From Xanthomonas cassavae CFBP 4642 (lineage in GTDB: Bacteria; Pseudomonadota; Gammaproteobacteria; Xanthomonadales; Xanthomonadaceae): a stretch of 64,000 bases of DNA. The first letter of the stretch is position 1. Every line of letters begins with the position of its first letter. Made by a program: the position numbers and the translations under genes. The notes below the pieces were generated by a model. It ran no database searches. It saw only the letters and a list, made by a program, of their open reading frames with translations, and was not told the DNA's origin. The DNA lies in NCBI RefSeq assembly GCF_000454545.1, contig NZ_CM002139.1, forward strand, positions 688,705 to 752,704, in the 5' to 3' direction. Positions 8,912-18,836 of the stretch are shown piece after piece.

Positions 8912-9728
8912 GGATCCGGCTCGTACAAGGGAAATCGGAGTCGGTGGAGCGGTCGGGCCGGTGCGCCAGCGGGCTGCACACGGCAATGGACCCTCCACCA
9001 AGATGCCCGGTCGTCCCTGACGGCGCGGCAATGGCAGCAGTTATATTTAGATTTGATGTCAGTTTGGTGACACTGGTGGCGCGTCCCTTGCGCTGTTTGT
9101 GTCAGCGGTGTGTCCGCGCGGTGTCAGTTGTGCGACCAGCGCAAGACGCGCCCCGCGCAAGCCGGAGCAACGGCGCGAGGGAGCATTGCGGCCGTAGGGC
9201 GGGGAGGTCGCGGTCTGTGCGCGATCACGCTGGCGCATTGCTCGCGCCGCATCGCTCAGCGACAGGTGCAGCGGTGGCCGCAGGCTCCCGGACACTCGCG
9301 CGCCTTCCCTGCGCGTCGACCGACCAGTTGCGTAGGGCCACTGAGCACTACATGGCGGTCAGTGACCTGGGCCACGTCGAGCAACGGGCCGCCGGTGTCG
9401 TCATCAGGCGGAGTGAGGGCCCCGCCGGTAGGGCGGTCAAGAGCAGCTAACAAACCTACTGCGCTCACCGCCAGACCGGCGCTCGGAGCGACATGTACCA
9501 CTCTTACACTCCGATTCCTGCACGCCGCCTGTTCCCACCTGACGACCGCTCGCTCTGTTTTGGTAGCAACGCTTGAGCCGGCGACCATGCGGGCCAGCGT
9601 CCGCGCATCCCGCCGGAAGCAGGTCGGTGCCTGCCTCCGGTCATTGGTCACGGGCGATCGTAGCGGAGCGCTCACCCAAGGGGCGACGGCCAAGGCTGGC
9701 GGCCGCCGAGGCGATGCCTGCGGAGGGC
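8912..9728. other. 817-base stretch without a supportable gene
   Basis: Several open frames cross this GC-rich stretch (for example 9256..9693 on the minus strand, 145 codons) but none has a recognisable domain, a good ribosome site or conserved-looking composition. It presumably holds the porin promoter at its left end. Confidence 0.6.
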
Positions 9729-10607
<879 letters not shown>

Positions 10608-10630
10608 GGTGCGCTCCAATAGGTTTAGAG

Positions 10631-10660
10631 AAGAGGTTTGGTCTAGTATTTAGACCTCTT
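10631..10660. promoter_or_regulatory. candidate HxlR operator
   Basis: Perfect 7-base arms AAGAGGT (10631-10637) and ACCTCTT (10654-10660) flank a second inverted repeat GTCTA/TAGAC (10641-10655). The site lies in the 149-base gap between divergent qorB and the HxlR regulator. Confidence 0.6.
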
Positions 10661-10756
10661 GGTCCGCGAGCTTATTGTCAGGACCGCTCGGTGCTTCGCA
10701 AGGAGGCAGTTTTTCTCCCCCTGGTTACTGTGAGATACCCCGTGAATGCGATTGCC

Positions 10757-11170
10757 ATGTTCCCGCCGCCGCCTTCCCTCGAAGGTCCCTTCGACGCCAC
10801 CAAGTGCCCCGTGCGTGATGTGCTGGACCAGATTGGCGATAAGTGGACTCTGCTGATCCTGTTGACGCTGATCCCTGGCCCGTCCCGCTTCAGCGCCATC
10901 CAGCGCGCCGTGCCGGACATCTCCAAGCGGATGCTGACCCAGACCCTGCGCAACCTCGAGCGCAACGGCATGATCACCCGCAAGGTCTACGCCACCAAGC
11001 CGCCCAGCGTGGAGTACGCGCTCTCCAAGCTCGGTGTCGCGCTGCTGGGCCCGGTGTCGCAACTGCTGAACTGGGCAGGCGAACACCACGCCAGCATCCG
11101 TGCCGCCCGCGAGCGATTCGATCACGCCCAGACCGCGGGGCTGACCGAAGCCAACGGCGCGATCGCCTGA
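10757..11170 (+). CDS. HxlR-family transcriptional regulator
   Basis: The product of 137 residues carries the HxlR winged helix: [22 protein letters not shown] (about residues 14-35), [29 protein letters not shown] and the YALSKLG wing. The leading Cys of CPVRD is the redox-type cysteine found in many quinone or electrophile sensors of this family (QorR, YodB type), so it may sense quinones and control the divergent qorB. The ATG at 10757 is chosen; a GTG at 10742 is possible. Confidence 0.87.
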   Translation: MFPPPPSLEGPFDATKCPVRDVLDQIGDKWTLLILLTLIPGPSRFSAIQRAVPDISKRMLTQTLRNLERNGMITRKVYATKPPSVEYALSKLGVALLGPVSQLLNWAGEHHASIRAARERFDHAQTAGLTEANGAIA

Positions 11171-11535
11171 GTCGGCTGCATCGCCGCACGGGCTGCTGCG
11201 GCATGCAGGTGCGCGCTGGCGGCCGAGCCGAGTGCGGCGTCAGGCGGACGCGCAGGGTGGGTGTGCGCGTGATTGCGTCTGGCGCGTGGCGTAGGCACGG
11301 TCATGCATTGATGGCAGTGCGCCGGCCAGACGCGCCTACCCGCCATCGGTGCTCGCGCCCCGCGCTGAGCCGGCGATGCGGTGACGAATTTCGCTGCGTT
11401 GTTGGCGCCAGGGATCGCCTGCCACGCACAGGCGGTGCAATCCTGGTCTCAAGCCACTGCATTGCAGGTGTTCACTCGGCGCGGCATCCGGTGTTTGAGT
11501 CTTGGTGCCTGGCGACGCGTTGCCGATCGAATGGG
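11171..11535. other. gap without a supportable gene
   Basis: Nothing recognisable lies between the HxlR gene and the hairpin at 11536. Long open frames on both strands here look like GC-driven chance frames. Confidence 0.5.
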
Positions 11536-11561
11536 TGCCGGGCACAAGATCGTGCCCGGCA
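11536..11561. terminator. hairpin downstream of a small membrane protein gene
   Basis: Perfect 10-base arms TGCCGGGCAC and GTGCCCGGCA with a 6-base loop sit 13 bases beyond the minus-strand stop at 11575. There is no T-run, so termination is only possible, not shown. Confidence 0.4.
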
Positions 11562-11574
11562 TCGCTCGACTGCC

Positions 11575-11865
11575 CTATCGCCGCCCGGAGCGGCGCCAGG
11601 ACACCCGGATCCAGCCGATACCAGCAGCGCCAAGGCTGCTGACCGTCCCGACCCGTATCCAGTGGGCGCCATGCATCGGAGCGAGCGCTGCGCCCAATGC
11701 AAACCCGATCAACCCGAGTGCGGCCACCTTGCGGCGGTCTGCCAACTCCCAGGCCTTCTTCGCGTGTTTCACGCGCAGCGCTTCCTGACCAGCAGGATCC
11801 CCGTGCAACACCGCCTGCGCAATCGCATCTGCCTGAAAGGGTGTCATCGCTGGCTGCATACTCAT
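11575..11865 (-). CDS. small hypothetical membrane protein
   Basis: A frame of 96 residues starts MSMQPAMTPFQADAIAQAVLHGD, then a charged helix (VKHAKKAWELADRRK), then one or two hydrophobic segments (VAALGLIGFALGAALAP and VGTVSSLGAAGIGWIRV) before a basic tail. The layout of an amphipathic start followed by a hairpin of membrane helices looks genuinely coded. I recognise no family. It lies 157 bases beyond the tail of a TetR gene on the same strand. Confidence 0.5.
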   Translation of the reverse strand: MSMQPAMTPFQADAIAQAVLHGDPAGQEALRVKHAKKAWELADRRKVAALGLIGFALGAALAPMHGAHWIRVGTVSSLGAAGIGWIRVSWRRSGRR

Positions 11866-12022
11866 GAGAAGTGGTGCGAGGTGCGTTGTCGACCTTGCCA
11901 CTGACGTTGCCTGCTCACAGGACCGCAGCGACGTATATACGGTCCGGCCGACGCGCGGCGAGTGCAGCTGGCAGCATTGCTGGTGGCAGGTTCGATATGC
12001 GTGCCTGTGTAGGGCAGGCAGA

Positions 12023-12664
12023 TTAAACTGGCAATGTCCGCAAGGCAGGCGAACCTGCAGGACGATCCAGAAACGCGTCGAACAAGGTCACCAATTCCTC
12101 CGCAAAGTGTGGGTCGTCCAGCAGGGCAGGGCGCTCGGCAGTGACCATATGAATGATTGCATGCGCAGACATGCTCACCATGCAAATCGCCAGGTCCGGA
12201 TCCGGCACATTGCGCATCAAAGGCCTCATGGCCTGCATGAAATGATCGCGCAGCGGCTGGTTGTCATGCTCCGCGAATCGAACAGTGCGTGGCAACTCAT
12301 CGTGGATCGCTCGATGCAAGGCCGGCGCGACGCGGTGCTCGTCGATCAACAGCCTGACCAGGGTTGCGAGCACCTCGCGTAGCGCTGGCTGCTCGGGCAG
12401 GTTCATCAGGATCGCGCTTAGGTCCGCATGGGTGTCGTCGGCATGCCGGCGCTGCAGCTCGGCAATGATCGCCTCCTTGTTCGGGAAGAACTGATACAGC
12501 GATGCAATGTTGACGCCAGCGCGCTCAGCGATCGCATTGGTGGTCAACCCGTCCCAGCCAACCGTGGTCAAAATGTAAGTCGCGGCCTGAACGATCGCGT
12601 CCACCGTGGCCCTAGAGCGCGCCTGGGCGGGAATCGTCCTGGGTTTCAGGGCGGTCTTCTTCAT
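12023..12664 (-). CDS. TetR-family transcriptional regulator
   Basis: The product of 213 residues has a classic TetR helix-turn-helix near residues 20-65 (SRATVDAIVQAATYILT ... TTNAIAERAGVNIASLYQFFPNKEAIIAEL) and a C-terminal ligand domain with no recognisable specificity. It diverges from a nitroreductase-type gene across 61 bases, so the likely target is that promoter. The ligand is unknown. Confidence 0.9.
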   Translation of the reverse strand: MKKTALKPRTIPAQARSRATVDAIVQAATYILTTVGWDGLTTNAIAERAGVNIASLYQFFPNKEAIIAELQRRHADDTHADLSAILMNLPEQPALREVLATLVRLLIDEHRVAPALHRAIHDELPRTVRFAEHDNQPLRDHFMQAMRPLMRNVPDPDLAICMVSMSAHAIIHMVTAERPALLDDPHFAEELVTLFDAFLDRPAGSPALRTLPV

Positions 12665-12725
12665 GGCGGGCAGCGCACCGGAATGTGAGTTTTCGAAAGC
12701 CAGGCATCAACTTACGATTTACTCC

Positions 12726-13451
12726 ATGAACACACAGCTGCCGCGTCATTGGGACGCCTTCCAGGCCGCGAATCGCTTTCGCAGGGCGATCCGCAAGTTT
12801 CAACCAGAACCCATCCCGGAGCAAGATATCCGGGCCATACTCGAAGAAGCCTCGCTCGCACCATCCAGCGGCAATCTTCAGCCCTATCAGCTGCACTGGA
12901 TCCGCACACCGACCATGAAGAAAGCGCTGGCAGCGGCCTGCAATGGGCAGAAATCCGCAGCCTCCGCCGCCGACTTCGTGGTGGTGGTGGCCAGTCCTGC
13001 GCTGGGCAGGCGCACGATTGCCGCACAGCACACCTATGTCGAAAGCGCATCCGAACTACCCGCCGAATCCAAAGCCTACTATCGCAAGCAATTGGGCATG
13101 TTCCAGAAGATCCTCGGCCTGGGCTCGTCGATCCTGTGGTCCCCGCTGCTGCTCCTGGTCACGGCACTACGTCCCAGCCTGTCGTTGCTGCCCATCGGTC
13201 ACACAGGTAGCCGCCACTGGGCAGCGCGCAATGCCATCTTCGCTGCGCAGACACTGATGCTCGCCGCTGCTGCGAAAGGCATCGACTCCTGCCCGATGGA
13301 GGGGTTCTCGGCCAGCCAGGTCGCCAGGCTGCTGCGACTCCCCAGAGGCGCAGTCATCCCGCTGGTCATTGCGCTGGGCTACCGTGCGGACGATGCAAGA
13401 ATCGAACACCGCTGGCGACTTGCCGCAAGCGACTCGGTGATTCTGCATTAA
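12726..13451 (+). CDS. nitroreductase-family flavoprotein
   Basis: The product of 241 residues shows the nitroreductase FMN-binding start (ANRFRRAIRKFQPEPIPEQDIRAILEEASLAPSSGNLQPY, about residues 14-52) and the C-terminal GIDSCPMEGFSASQV motif. These enzymes reduce nitroaromatics, quinones or flavins with NAD(P)H. An internal hydrophobic stretch (ILWSPLLLLVTALRPSLSLLPIG, about residues 137-159) is typical of the longer members. The ATG at 12726 is chosen. It pairs with the divergent TetR regulator, which suggests induction by a xenobiotic or quinone. Confidence 0.85.
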   Translation: MNTQLPRHWDAFQAANRFRRAIRKFQPEPIPEQDIRAILEEASLAPSSGNLQPYQLHWIRTPTMKKALAAACNGQKSAASAADFVVVVASPALGRRTIAAQHTYVESASELPAESKAYYRKQLGMFQKILGLGSSILWSPLLLLVTALRPSLSLLPIGHTGSRHWAARNAIFAAQTLMLAAAAKGIDSCPMEGFSASQVARLLRLPRGAVIPLVIALGYRADDARIEHRWRLAASDSVILH

Positions 13452-13807
13452 CTACCAGTGATCGCTCCATACCGGAGCTGTCCCCGACGCGGGTTGCAAC
13501 TCTTGCAGAAAGACATCATCTGCCTAAGCGGCAGTGTGGCGGGAATCCTGTATCGCCAAGGCGAATGTTCTCCGGATCGCCATGGCATGGCCGGGGCATC
13601 GATGCTGCCATCTTTGCGTCCTTGGAGGAGCTGAAAAAACCGACTGCGCAGCAACCAGACGGGAGTGGCCAGCGCTTGGAATCGGCTTGGACCACTCAGG
13701 CGCTCCGGTTCTGCGCGCGCTTCCACATCCGCCTGACGATTGCTCGCTACGCACTACTAGCCCATTGAGTTCTCCACCCCGAGCGACGACGGCGACTGCC
13801 CGGAGCC
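13452..13807. other. distal part of the integron region, no gene assigned
   Basis: This holds open frames on both strands (for example 13448..13726 and 13524..13853 on the minus strand) but no recognisable protein. It is probably a decayed cassette, being distal to an attC-like site. Confidence 0.4.
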
Positions 13808-13899
13808 GATGCAATGGTTGAAGTAAGCGCCGGTGCGCCTTGCTCCGCTCCACCTGGCCTTCAAGCAGTTCGGACCTTGAAACGGACGAATTGTCAGCC
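13808..13899 (-). repeat. degenerate attC (59-base element)
   Basis: On the minus strand the element begins GGCTGACAATTCGTCCG with TTCAAG soon after, and ends with GGCGCTTACTTCAACC. These resemble the outer arms of xanthomonad attC sites, but both core sites are degenerate. The stop codon of the upstream immunity-like gene lies inside it, as is usual for cassette genes. Confidence 0.4.
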
Positions 13900-14202
13900 G
13901 TGCGGGCTACCTGTCCGGTCGTATGCCTTTATATAGTGCTTGGTGGGTAGCGATGTGCCAGTGGCGAGGATCTTGCCGCTCTGCCGATCAACGATGTATG
14001 GGGAATTTCCCGCAATGGCGTACTGAAAATCGCCGGTCTCGTGTCACTTGCGAGAGGCGTAAAAGAAAATCCAGCCCCAGGGCCGCTCGATGGTCTGGCC
14101 TTCCAGCACGACCAGTGCGTCTGCGTCCGAAACGCCGCCTTCGCTATCTGCGATTTGAGCAGTGACGAGTGCATGCGCTTGCTCCTTAGTGATCAGTGAC
14201 CA
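13894..14202 (-). pseudogene. YrhB/Imm35-type immunity protein cassette gene with in-frame stop
   Basis: The frame reads SLITKEQAHALVTAQIAD, then a TIERPWGWIFFYASRK run. A TGA at 14044-14046 interrupts it, and the same frame then continues HETGDFQYAIAGNSPYIVDR and QSGKILATGTSLPTKHYI to the stop at 13894. The pattern WGWxFFYxSRxxxETGD...AGNxPxIVDRxxG is that of YrhB/Immunity protein 35. TGA replaces the expected TGG (W). No ATG or GTG is found at the expected start either (a TGG or CTG lies there). Neighbouring cognate toxin: none seen. It lies between two attC-like sites, so it is a cassette. Confidence 0.75.
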
Positions 14203-14207
14203 CTGAC

Positions 14208-14234
14208 GGCTAACGCTTGAATGAGTTGTTGGGC
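14208..14234 (-). repeat. internally deleted attC site
   Basis: On the minus strand the core GCCCAAC (14234-14228) runs into ACTCATTCAAGC and at once into GTTAGCC (14214-14208). Normal attC sites have a central hairpin region between these two halves. Here the two outer core sites are only about 13 bases apart, suggesting a deletion between repeated TCAAGC sequences. Confidence 0.6.
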
Positions 14235-14497
14235 AGTGAGTGGCCGCGGAGGTTGGATGGTGCAACCATGTTCCCCAGCACTGCCGCCTGAGCCGAGTGT
14301 GTCGCAGGTTGTGGGATGGAGCTTGCCCCGCGATGCCCCGGTGCGGGGGTGCCACCGAAGCAAAATGCAATTAGCGCAGCGCAGTAACAACGTTGGCGTA
14401 CGAAGCCCCGAACTTGCCGCCCCCCGCAGCGGTGATGACTCCCACCCGGAGCCGACCGCTTGCATGCCAGCGAAACGACCGAAGCCGGACGCACCAA
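14210..14497 (-). CDS. possible integron cassette reading frame
   Basis: A 95-codon frame starts at a TTG and ends SLPNNSFKR with its stop inside the attC-like site, a C-terminus seen often in cassette proteins because attC is translated. It has a hydrophobic Cys-containing stretch (CYCAALIAFCFGG). Other frames overlap it on the same strand, and the true product may be frameshifted. No function can be given. Confidence 0.3.
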   Translation of the reverse strand: MVRPASVVSLACKRSAPGGSHHRCGGRQVRGFVRQRCYCAALIAFCFGGTPAPGHRGASSIPQPATHSAQAAVLGNMVAPSNLRGHSLPNNSFKR

Positions 14498-14513
14498 CTG
14501 ACTTGCTCCACCA

Positions 14514-14540
14514 CCGCCTAACTTCTATTGGACCGCCTAA
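14514..14540 (-). other. attI-like recombination site
   Basis: On the minus strand GTTAGGC (14522-14516) fits the GTTRRRY core exactly and lies just 5' of the intI remnant, where attI should be. A second GTTTAGGC lies at 14541-14534. Confidence 0.5.
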
Positions 14541-14543
14541 ACA

Positions 14544-14816
14544 TTGCGGGTTCGGCAGTACGGCCTACGCACCGAGCAGTCCTATCTGAACTGGATACGA
14601 CGCTTCATCCTGGCCAGCGGCAAGCGCCATCCGGCGCAGATGGGGCAGGCGGAGGTCGAGGCGTTCCTCACTCGTCTGGCGATCGATGGGCGGGTGTCTG
14701 CGGGGACGCAGAACCAAGCGTTGGCCGCGTTGCTGTTCCTCTACCGAGGGGTTCTGCGTATCGAGCTGCCGTGGATGGAAAATCTGGTGCGTGCTGCTGT
14801 GCGGCGCGAGTGCTGA
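14544..14816 (+). pseudogene. intI: integron integrase fragment
   Basis: The 90 residues match the N-terminal SAM-like domain of integron integrases: VRQYGLRTEQSYLNWIRRFI, then KRHPAQMGQAEVEAFLTRLAI and ALAALLFLYRGVLRIELPWMEN. A full integrase has about 320-340 residues. The fragment lacks the first 10-15 residues (an in-frame stop lies at 14538) and everything after residue 90, including all catalytic Arg, His and Tyr residues. It is therefore dead. It points toward the convergent ilvD gene, 66 bases away. Confidence 0.88.
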
Positions 14817-14882
14817 ACCAGTACCGGCACGCTTCACGCAGCCGGCGACAGCTACCGACGCTGGTGCAGTCGCAGCAACGCC

Positions 14883-16721
14883 TCAGCCATCCAGCAACGC
14901 CTTATCCCGCACCGCCCCCTTGTCCGCACTGGTCGCCAGCAACGCATACGCCTTCAGCGCGGTGGTGACCTTGCGTGGGCGCAGCTCGACCGGCTTCCAG
15001 CCCGTCGCATCCTGGGCGGTGCGGCGTGCGGCCAGTTCTTCATCGGTGATCAGCAGATCGATCGAGCGCTTGGGAATATCGATCAGGATCTTGTCGCCGT
15101 CGCGTACCAGGCCAATCGCGCCGCCTGCCGCCGCTTCCGGCGACGCATGGCCGATCGACAGTCCCGAGGTGCCGCCGGAAAAACGGCCGTCGGTGAGCAG
15201 GGCGCAATGCTTGCCCAGGCCCTTGGATTTCAGGTAGCTGGTGGGGTACAGCATCTCCTGCATGCCGGGGCCGCCCTTGGGGCCTTCGTAGCGGATCACG
15301 ACGATGTCGCCGGCGACCACCTGGTCGGCAAGGATGCCCTTGACCGCTGCGTCCTGGCTCTCGTAAACGCGCGCATTGCCTTCGAACACGTGGATGGATT
15401 CGTCCACGCCAGCAGTTTTCACCACGCAGCCGTCGCGGGCGATATTGCCGTACAGCACGGCCAGGCCGCCTTCCTGCGAGAACGCATGCGCCACGTCGCG
15501 GATACAGCCGTCGCTGCGGTCGGCATCCAGGGTGTCCCAGCGCGTGGCCTGGCTGAAGGCGATCTGCGTGGGAATGCCGGCCGGGCCGGCCTTGTAGAAT
15601 GTGAGCACCTTTTCATCGTCGGTCCGGGTGATGTCCCATTGCGCGATGGCATCGGCAAGGGTGCGCGCATGCACGGTGGCAGCGTTGGTGTGCAGCAAGC
15701 CGCCGCGTGCCAGCTCGCCAAGAATGGCCATGATGCCGCCGGCGCGATGCACGTCTTCGATATGGTACTTCGGCGTATTCGGCGCCACCTTGCACAGCTG
15801 CGGCACGCGCTTGGACAGGCGGTCGATATCGCGCATGCCGAACGGCACCTCGCCTTCCTGCGCGGCGGCCAGCAGATGCAGGATGGTGTTGGTCGAGCCA
15901 CCCATGGCGATATCCAGCGTCATCGCATTTTCGAAGGCGTCGAAGGTGGCGATGCCGCGCGGCAATGCGGTGGGATCTTCGCCGCCATACCAGCGGTGGC
16001 ACAGTTCCACTGCGACGCGTCCGGCACGCAGGAACAGTTGTTCGCGGTCGGCGTGCGTTGCCACCACGGTGCCATTGCCCGGCAGCGACAGCCCCAGCGC
16101 TTCGGTCAGGCAGTTCATCGAGTTGGCGGTGAACATGCCCGAGCACGAGCCGCAGGTGGGGCAGGCGCTGCGTTCGAATTCGGCGACCCTTTCGTCGGAG
16201 GCGCTGTTGTCGGCGGCGATCACCATCGCATCGATCAGGTCGAGCTTGTGCTCGGCCAGCTTGGTCTTGCCGGCTTCCATCGGGCCGCCGGAGACGAACA
16301 CGGTGGGGATGTTGAGGCGCAGTGCAGCCATCAACATGCCGGGGGTGATCTTGTCGCAATTGGAAATGCACACCAGCGCGTCGGCGCAATGCGCGTTGAC
16401 CATGTATTCGACCGAGTCGGCGATGATTTCGCGGCTGGGCAGCGAATACAGCATGCCGTCGTGGCCCATCGCGATGCCGTCGTCCACGGCGATGGTGTCG
16501 AACTCCTTGGCCACCCCACCGACGCGCTCGATCTCGCGCGCGACCAACTGCCCAAGATCCTTCAGGTGCACATGCCCGGGCACGAACTGGGTGAACGAAT
16601 TGGCGATGGCGATGATGGGCTTGTGGAAGTCGCCATCCTTCATGCCGGTGGCGCGCCAGAGCGCGCGCGCGCCAGCCATGTTGCGGCCGTGGGTGGAAGT
16701 CTTGGAGCGGTATTCGGGCAT
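14883..16721 (-). CDS. ilvD: dihydroxy-acid dehydratase
   Basis: The product of 612 residues matches E. coli IlvD (616). It begins [26 protein letters not shown]. Iron-sulfur and active-site regions are seen in [29 protein letters not shown] and [17 protein letters not shown], with [15 protein letters not shown] near the C-terminus. It dehydrates dihydroxy-acids in valine, leucine and isoleucine synthesis. The ATG at 16719-16721 is used, since a longer upstream frame adds non-conserved sequence. Confidence 0.97.
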   Translation of the reverse strand: MPEYRSKTSTHGRNMAGARALWRATGMKDGDFHKPIIAIANSFTQFVPGHVHLKDLGQLVAREIERVGGVAKEFDTIAVDDGIAMGHDGMLYSLPSREIIADSVEYMVNAHCADALVCISNCDKITPGMLMAALRLNIPTVFVSGGPMEAGKTKLAEHKLDLIDAMVIAADNSASDERVAEFERSACPTCGSCSGMFTANSMNCLTEALGLSLPGNGTVVATHADREQLFLRAGRVAVELCHRWYGGEDPTALPRGIATFDAFENAMTLDIAMGGSTNTILHLLAAAQEGEVPFGMRDIDRLSKRVPQLCKVAPNTPKYHIEDVHRAGGIMAILGELARGGLLHTNAATVHARTLADAIAQWDITRTDDEKVLTFYKAGPAGIPTQIAFSQATRWDTLDADRSDGCIRDVAHAFSQEGGLAVLYGNIARDGCVVKTAGVDESIHVFEGNARVYESQDAAVKGILADQVVAGDIVVIRYEGPKGGPGMQEMLYPTSYLKSKGLGKHCALLTDGRFSGGTSGLSIGHASPEAAAGGAIGLVRDGDKILIDIPKRSIDLLITDEELAARRTAQDATGWKPVELRPRKVTTALKAYALLATSADKGAVRDKALLDG

Positions 16722-16984
16722 GGCGGATTCAACGACGAGGGCGAGCGGTGGCTGGCAATTAGACCGCGCCAGGACTGTTGCTGCTGCAACCGTCAAGGCG
16801 CGCTCCGATGATCCCGCACGGTAGCATGCAGTTGTCGCGCGCACGCGCGGCCGAAAGTGGCGAACGTACGGGCGATACCGTCGAGCGACCGGCCAACAAT
16901 CCTGCGCCGAACGGTTCATCCCTGTGCGTGACATCGGTGATGCGTTGCCATTGCCCGTGAGCGTGGGCGGTTTAGACTCAGCGC

Positions 16985-17251
16985 ATGAGCGCTCTTGTGT
17001 CCTGCCGCGCGGGCTGTGCCGCCTGTTGCATTGCCCCTTCCATCAGTTCGCCGATTCCGGGCATGCCGCAGGGCAAGCCGGCCGGGGTGCGCTGTGTGCA
17101 ACTGGATGCGCAGTTGGGCTGCCGCCTGTTCGGGCAGCCGAGCCGCCCGGCGGTCTGCGCGAGCCTGCGTCCGTCAGTGGAAATGTGCGGCAGCTCGCGC
17201 ACGCAGGCGTTGGCGATGCTGGCCGCCCTGGAGCGTGCGACGCAGCCCTGA
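16985..17251 (+). CDS. YkgJ-family cysteine cluster protein
   Basis: The 88 residues carry the family cysteine pattern: CRAGCAACC near the N-terminus, [22 protein letters not shown], then CRLFG and an [16 protein letters not shown] stretch. Members bind zinc or an iron-sulfur cluster through these cysteines; their function is poorly known. It stands alone between divergent ilvD and convergent DUF2167. Confidence 0.85.
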   Translation: MSALVSCRAGCAACCIAPSISSPIPGMPQGKPAGVRCVQLDAQLGCRLFGQPSRPAVCASLRPSVEMCGSSRTQALAMLAALERATQP

Positions 17252-17313
17252 AGGTCAGGAAGGTGCCGCTGCCGATGTGGATCGGCAGCGACATCGGCAG
17301 CGTCGACGCGCGC

Positions 17314-18210
17314 TCAACCGTTGGCGTCGGCCTTGCGCCCGGCAAATACGCGCTTGATGCCGGCGCCCAGCGCCAGCACGCCCAACAGCACCAGCTTCCA
17401 GCCCTTGGCCAGCAGCAGGCCCAGCTTGGCGAACAGCCCGGCCTTGGCCGCCAGGCCACCGCCGATCAGGCCGGCCAGGCCGTAGCTGGCGATCTTGTCG
17501 GTGGACGGGTTGTGGTCGGCATAGCGTGCGCCCTGGTCGAACTCGGTCATCGGCAGCAGCTGCTGCATGCCCTGACGCACCTGATCGAGCTGGCCCATGC
17601 CGGCGACGGCATTGAGGCTCAGATAGCCGCTGCGTCCCAACACGCGGATGTCGTAATTGAGCGTGTGCTGCTGGGCGCCATCGAAGCGCAGTTCCTTTGC
17701 CCAGTAGAGCTTCTTGCTGCCGGCGTCGTAGCGCGGCGGCACGGCCCAGCCGAGCAGGTCGACCGTGCCGTACCCCTGTTCGCGCCGTGCGGCGTTGTCC
17801 TCGGCGGTGCCTTTCTGCATCTGTTCCAGCAGTTCGCTGTAATCGATCTTGGCGGCGTCCTCGTCGGACACATAGCCCTCATCGCTGTAGGTCACCACCA
17901 CCGCCCAGCTGTCCGGTGCATCCAGCGCAGGCGTCCGCGGCACGATCATGCCCAGCACGCTGTCGTCGGGCGGGTTGCCCCACAGCTGCTCGAGCACGCG
18001 GCGCGTATCGGCCTTGTCTAGATAACGGAAGGCCGGGTCCAGATCGAAGTGCGCCTTGGCCTGCGGCACGGCGATATGGCCGTCGTGATAGTGGAGTGCA
18101 GAGAGCACTTGCGCCTCGTCCGCGGCCTCGGCCGGTACGGCGAGCAGCAGCGGGCTTGCAACCAGCAGGCAGGCGGCCAGCAGGCCGCGCAGGACAACGG
18201 AACTGTGCAT
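17314..18210 (-). CDS. DUF2167 membrane-anchored protein
   Basis: The product of 298 residues starts with a signal peptide (MHSSVVLRGLLAACLLVASPLLLAVPAEA) and has a long periplasmic domain with GWAVPPRYDAGSKKLYWAKEL and NYDIRVLGRSGYLSLNAV, typical of DUF2167. A C-terminal hydrophobic region (LAGLIGGGLAAKAGLFAKLGL, then KLVLLGVLALGAGI) anchors it. Its function is not known. The ATG at 18208-18210 is set by the signal peptide. Confidence 0.85.
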   Translation of the reverse strand: MHSSVVLRGLLAACLLVASPLLLAVPAEAADEAQVLSALHYHDGHIAVPQAKAHFDLDPAFRYLDKADTRRVLEQLWGNPPDDSVLGMIVPRTPALDAPDSWAVVVTYSDEGYVSDEDAAKIDYSELLEQMQKGTAEDNAARREQGYGTVDLLGWAVPPRYDAGSKKLYWAKELRFDGAQQHTLNYDIRVLGRSGYLSLNAVAGMGQLDQVRQGMQQLLPMTEFDQGARYADHNPSTDKIASYGLAGLIGGGLAAKAGLFAKLGLLLAKGWKLVLLGVLALGAGIKRVFAGRKADANG

Positions 18211-18290
18211 CAGGTCGAATCCATTCGATGGCAGCGTCCCCACGCCGCAGGGCGCAGATTCTGCCATGCGTTCACACGGCAGACAACGGG

Positions 18291-18836
18291 TCAGCGCACG
18301 CTGGCGATACCCAGGTACTGATCCTTGAGCCGCACATAATGCTGGGCCGAGTAATGCAGGCTTTCGATTTCCTTGTCGCTGAGCGTGCGCGCCAGGCGGG
18401 CGGGGTTGCCCAGCCACAACTCTGCCTCGCCGACCACCTTGCCCGGTCCGACCACTGCACCGGCACCAACAAATCCGTAGCGTTTGATGGTGGCGCCATC
18501 GAGCACGCAGGCGCCCATGCCGATCAGGCAGAGGTCTTCGATGGTGCAGGCATGCAGGATGGTGCCGTGGCCCACGGTGACGTCGGCGCCGATCACGGTC
18601 GGGTAGCCGGCCTTGTTGAACGGGCTGTGGTGGCTGACGTGGATGATGGTGCCGTCCTGCACGTTGGCACGCGCGCCGATCTGCACATGATTGACGTCGC
18701 CGCGGATCACCGTGCCCGGCCACACCGACACATCGTCGCCGAGGCTTACCTTGCCGATGATGGTGCAGGCCGGGTCGATATAGACGCGCTCGCCCAGTTG
18801 CGGGGTGTGGTCCAGAAACGGGCGAATCGGGGTCAC
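18291..18836 (-). CDS. gamma-carbonic-anhydrase-like hexapeptide-repeat protein
   Basis: The product of 181 residues is a left-handed beta helix of hexapeptide repeats (IGKVSL, VSVWPG, VIRGDV, IGARAN, ...) with the metal-ligand histidines in TIIHVSHHSP and GHGTILHACTI. It belongs to the YrdA/CaiE-like gamma carbonic anhydrase group; catalytic activity is unproven for most members. The GTG at 18834-18836 after CCGGAGA is the best start; no in-frame ATG fits. Confidence 0.88.
   Translation of the reverse strand: MTPIRPFLDHTPQLGERVYIDPACTIIGKVSLGDDVSVWPGTVIRGDVNHVQIGARANVQDGTIIHVSHHSPFNKAGYPTVIGADVTVGHGTILHACTIEDLCLIGMGACVLDGATIKRYGFVGAGAVVGPGKVVGEAELWLGNPARLARTLSDKEIESLHYSAQHYVRLKDQYLGIASVR

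Larger units (their letters stand above)
13808..14816 (-). mobile_element. remnant of the ilvD-linked chromosomal integron
   Basis: The stretch contains, from right to left, a truncated intI, an attI-like site, one short cassette, a truncated attC, a broken immunity-like cassette gene and a degenerate attC. The cassettes read on the minus strand, away from intI, as in an integron. Xanthomonas integrons are known to lie next to ilvD with often inactivated integrases, which matches this position exactly. The platform has lost its integrase, so it should be immobile. Confidence 0.8.

Noticed and set aside
9256..9693. 145-codon minus-strand open frame
   Set aside because: No domain, poor start context and composition like other chance frames in GC-rich DNA.
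13524..13853. 109-codon minus-strand frame starting inside the degenerate attC
   Set aside because: Arg/His-rich with no recognisable family; could be a decayed cassette but cannot be supported.
15147..16811. 554-codon frame antisense to ilvD
   Set aside because: Shadow of the clearly real ilvD gene.
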